Origin: an uncultured Chitinophagaceae bacterium
GTDB lineage: Bacteria > Bacteroidota > Bacteroidia > Chitinophagales > Chitinophagaceae
Length of the DNA: 54,664 bases
Direction of reading: 5' to 3'
NCBI GenBank assembly: GCA_903883945.1
Contig: CAISCV010000245.1
Coordinates: forward strand, 1 to 54,664
The notes below the pieces were generated by a model. It had not been told where the DNA came from. It searched no databases and was given only the letters and a program-made list of their open reading frames with translations. Both the position numbers and the translations under genes were made by a program. The number at the start of each line of letters is the position of its first letter. Positions within the stretch are counted from its first letter, which is position 1. This document shows, one piece after another, positions 52,920-54,664 of the stretch.

Positions 52920-53592
52920 CTCCAGTGGGTATTTTTGCCATATCACTATTAATTAGATAGCTCTCAAAGTTTCTTCCTCTTGCTATATCTACCCCTTTTC
53001 TATCAATTAATTGATATTTTACTATATCTCCCAATGCAGTTTTTGACACTAAGTTAAGTTCAAAATCTTTAGTTGCATTTGTATAAAAAATTTTTTCTGC
53101 TATTAGGTCATTTATGAAAGCCTGAGATGACTGTTTACTTTTCATCATATCAGACTCTCTAAATTTATGTATAGTGAAGTTTTGGTCAAATTTATCCATA
53201 TCATTTTTATTATAAAGAATGACTTCATAATAGGTAACAAAATCCCCTTGTCTTAAATCCGGTACTATAAGGCCTTCCGAATCAGCGATAAATACATCAT
53301 TGTTTGCACCTTTAGCAAATATTCCATGAATATTTTTACAGCCCTTTACTAAATTAATAGTTTCATTATTAATTGGATTTTGCAGGAGTATATTAGGGTT
53401 AATACTATTCTCTGAATTACCCTTTATCGAATTTGCACTAGTTAGAATATTTGCTTTTTTTTTGATTTTAAAAAAGTCGCACATTATACCTTTATCATTT
53501 AATAAAACAATTAACGCAATAAATACAATGATGATTATAATTAAAAAGCCTAACATATATTTTTTTAAATAATTAAATTTATATGGAAACAA
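52903..53592 (-). CDS. hypothetical single-pass membrane protein
   Basis: I do not recognise this 229-residue protein. It has one N-terminal membrane helix (YMLGFLIIIIIVFIALIVLL), then a lysine/asparagine-rich stretch (KIKKKANILTSANSIKGN). An exposed domain follows with segments ADSEGLIVPDLRQGDFVTYY and NFTIHKFRESDMMKSKQSSQ. The helix without a cleavage site suggests an anchor facing the periplasm. GC is low, as expected for accessory DNA. It belongs to a run of three unrecognised genes on the same strand at the window edge. A gap of about 290 bp with no visible feature separates it from the next gene. Confidence 0.55.
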   Translation of the reverse strand: MFPYKFNYLKKYMLGFLIIIIIVFIALIVLLNDKGIMCDFFKIKKKANILTSANSIKGNSENSINPNILLQNPINNETINLVKGCKNIHGIFAKGANNDVFIADSEGLIVPDLRQGDFVTYYEVILYNKNDMDKFDQNFTIHKFRESDMMKSKQSSQAFINDLIAEKIFYTNATKDFELNLVSKTALGDIVKYQLIDRKGVDIARGRNFESYLINSDMAKIPTGASVQR

Positions 53593-53886
53593 CCCACTCT
53601 TTTTACCTACCTTTTACAAATGTAACAACATGTTCTGTATGCTCCTATTCAATACAAAATAGAATTACACTTAGATTTGTTAGTTTCAAATTTCATATGT
53701 ACAATAATCATACTTTTTAAAATTTGTGCGATGATCTTGAAGTATTGAAGTTTAAATAAAAAACGTAAAATGTTATTTTACTTATGAATAAAAAATTGAA
53801 GTTTTAAACCTTTCGCCGTGCTATTAATTGGGTAAGGCGTTTTTAATTGTTTAGAGATACAACACCAGAAATTATTATAACAGGTT

Positions 53887-54393
53887 CTAATACATCAATG
53901 TCACAATACTATAAAACTCTTTGCCATTACAAGTAAACCAATCTTTGTTTTCACCACAAGCAGGTGCGGGATTATCTTTTGTTTGATAAAACTCTATTTC
54001 TTGTGCATACTCATTTCGTTCTTTATCCCAAATAGAGAATGCTGTTTGATATATTACAGTCCTAATTAAACCCTTAAAAAGTAACTCATAAGGTGTCATG
54101 AAATAAGGGAAAGAGAATAGGTTGGTATCAACCAATATCAAGTTCCCCAAACAAGATTGCTCATATTCTGATGTGATGGTCTTGTTATCAACACGAAATG
54201 AAAGCACCTTTTTAAGGTTATCCAACAAGGTAGTAACCAAAAAGGAATCATTATCTATTAGTACCAACCGCTCACGTGAAGAGTCAGGAACTTTAATGAT
54301 CCTTTTCTCAGGTTCTGTTTTATAGTACCCATAACTACCGCCATAGCTACTTGCCTTTATTAATTGGTATTCTTTATTATCCTGACTTATCAC
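53887..54393 (-). CDS. hypothetical protein
   Basis: I do not recognise this 168-residue protein. It starts MISQDNKEYQLIKASSYGGS and holds beta-like segments (RERLVLIDNDSFLVTTLLDN, QSCLGNLILVDTNLF). Four Cys are present, two close together near the C-terminus (ACGENKDWFTCNGKEFYSI). No signal peptide, membrane helix or known motif is seen. It lies 32 bp downstream of the partial zinc-ribbon gene on the same strand, so the two are probably co-transcribed. GC is low. Confidence 0.55.
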   Translation of the reverse strand: MISQDNKEYQLIKASSYGGSYGYYKTEPEKRIIKVPDSSRERLVLIDNDSFLVTTLLDNLKKVLSFRVDNKTITSEYEQSCLGNLILVDTNLFSFPYFMTPYELLFKGLIRTVIYQTAFSIWDKERNEYAQEIEFYQTKDNPAPACGENKDWFTCNGKEFYSIVTLMY

Positions 54394-54425
54394 TGTGTCA
54401 ATTATTTATCATGATAGGGTAATTC

Positions 54426-54664
54426 TTAAAGTGGGTCATTAAACGACATGTTTATTTTCCCTATATCTCTGTGTGGACGCTTTATTTTGTACTTTCTTGT
54501 ATCATATTTAACGTTACATTTAGCATCAGTACAAACAAACATATCAGGCTCTATTTCCTTCATTGGTTTCGTACATTTATAGCAAAAATATTCGGCTCTC
54601 TCAAGATGTCCCAGTTTCTCATTTACACACTTAATTAAATTTGGATAAATAAAGCCACCTGTTG
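54426..54664 (-). CDS. C-terminal part of a protein ending in a zinc ribbon (5' end outside window)
   Basis: On the minus strand the frame is open from the window edge (first full codon at 54662) to TAA 54426-54428, giving 78 residues. It carries two cysteine pairs, C-x2-C in YFCYKCTKPM and C-x4-C in FVCTDAKCN, 13 residues apart, a zinc-ribbon layout. The end is basic (DTRKYKIKRPHRDIG). Family unknown; a DNA- or RNA-related role is suggested by the ribbon only. Confidence 0.6.
   Translation of the reverse strand, partial: TGGFIYPNLIKCVNEKLGHLERAEYFCYKCTKPMKEIEPDMFVCTDAKCNVKYDTRKYKIKRPHRDIGKINMSFNDPL

Overview
The window looks like a stretch of a Bacteroidota chromosome, most plausibly family Chitinophagaceae or a close relative. 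The evidence is a SusC/SusD/DUF5017 outer-membrane trio, a type IX secretion plug-like protein (DUF5103), the futalosine enzyme MqnE, a short archaeal-type ProS, many TonB/OMP genes, and promoters with the Bacteroidota -7 box TAnnTTTG instead of Shine-Dalgarno-rich leaders. No rRNA or tRNA gene was seen. Family calls come from motifs read by eye; no database search was run.

Layout. 1-1.0 kb: the 3' end of an ISL3-like transposase, an orphan HigA-type antitoxin with a 5' frameshift, and a VF530-type DNA-binding protein. 1.0-11 kb: beta-CASP nuclease, MqnE, a transglutaminase plus ATP-grasp/alpha-E pair, a secreted GH39 enzyme and the DUF5103 protein. 11.3-16.4 kb: accessory DNA with an unknown two-part protein, a 21-bp repeat array, a convergent type II restriction-modification pair (Eco47II-like nuclease and an HTH-fused m5C methyltransferase), an SRAP/HMCES protein and a small membrane protein. 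16.5-24 kb: acyltransferase, APC permease, TolC and HlyD-type efflux parts, GpsA, HIT and GreA. 24.2-27 kb: a second 21-bp array and an exosortase locus. 27-34 kb: a TonB receptor behind a short ORF ending in tandem Cys codons, a BamA-like barrel, ProS and Fmt. 34.4-38.1 kb: CcmE, CcmF/CcsA and a HAD phosphatase. 38.2-45 kb: a third 21-bp array and the SusCD-DUF5017 operon. 45-50 kb: RlpA, a YwqE/CpsB phosphatase, MetX under a SAM-I riboswitch, UspA, and a CLC transporter under a fluoride riboswitch. 50.4-54.7 kb: AT-rich accessory DNA with a WYL regulator broken by an in-frame stop, a YhcG-type PD-(D/E)XK nuclease coupled to a tiny basic ORF, and three unrecognised genes.

Regulatory RNA is the strongest theme. 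Two riboswitches can be folded by eye (SAM-I upstream of metX; fluoride upstream of the CLC gene). greA appears to be transcribed through an intrinsic terminator that starts almost at its +1, and a probably leaderless ORF ending Tyr-Cys-Cys-Leu precedes a TonB receptor, with two mutually exclusive hairpins after it.

The most unusual structure is a set of three intergenic arrays of degenerate, contiguous units of exactly 21 bp (12103-12249, 24234-24401, 38172-38423). Each array has its own sequence, and all contain short inverted repeats at a pitch of two helical turns. I know of no named element that matches them. A second, looser class of intergenic hairpins made of TTGTAAC/CTAACAAC-like words recurs in at least five gene gaps.
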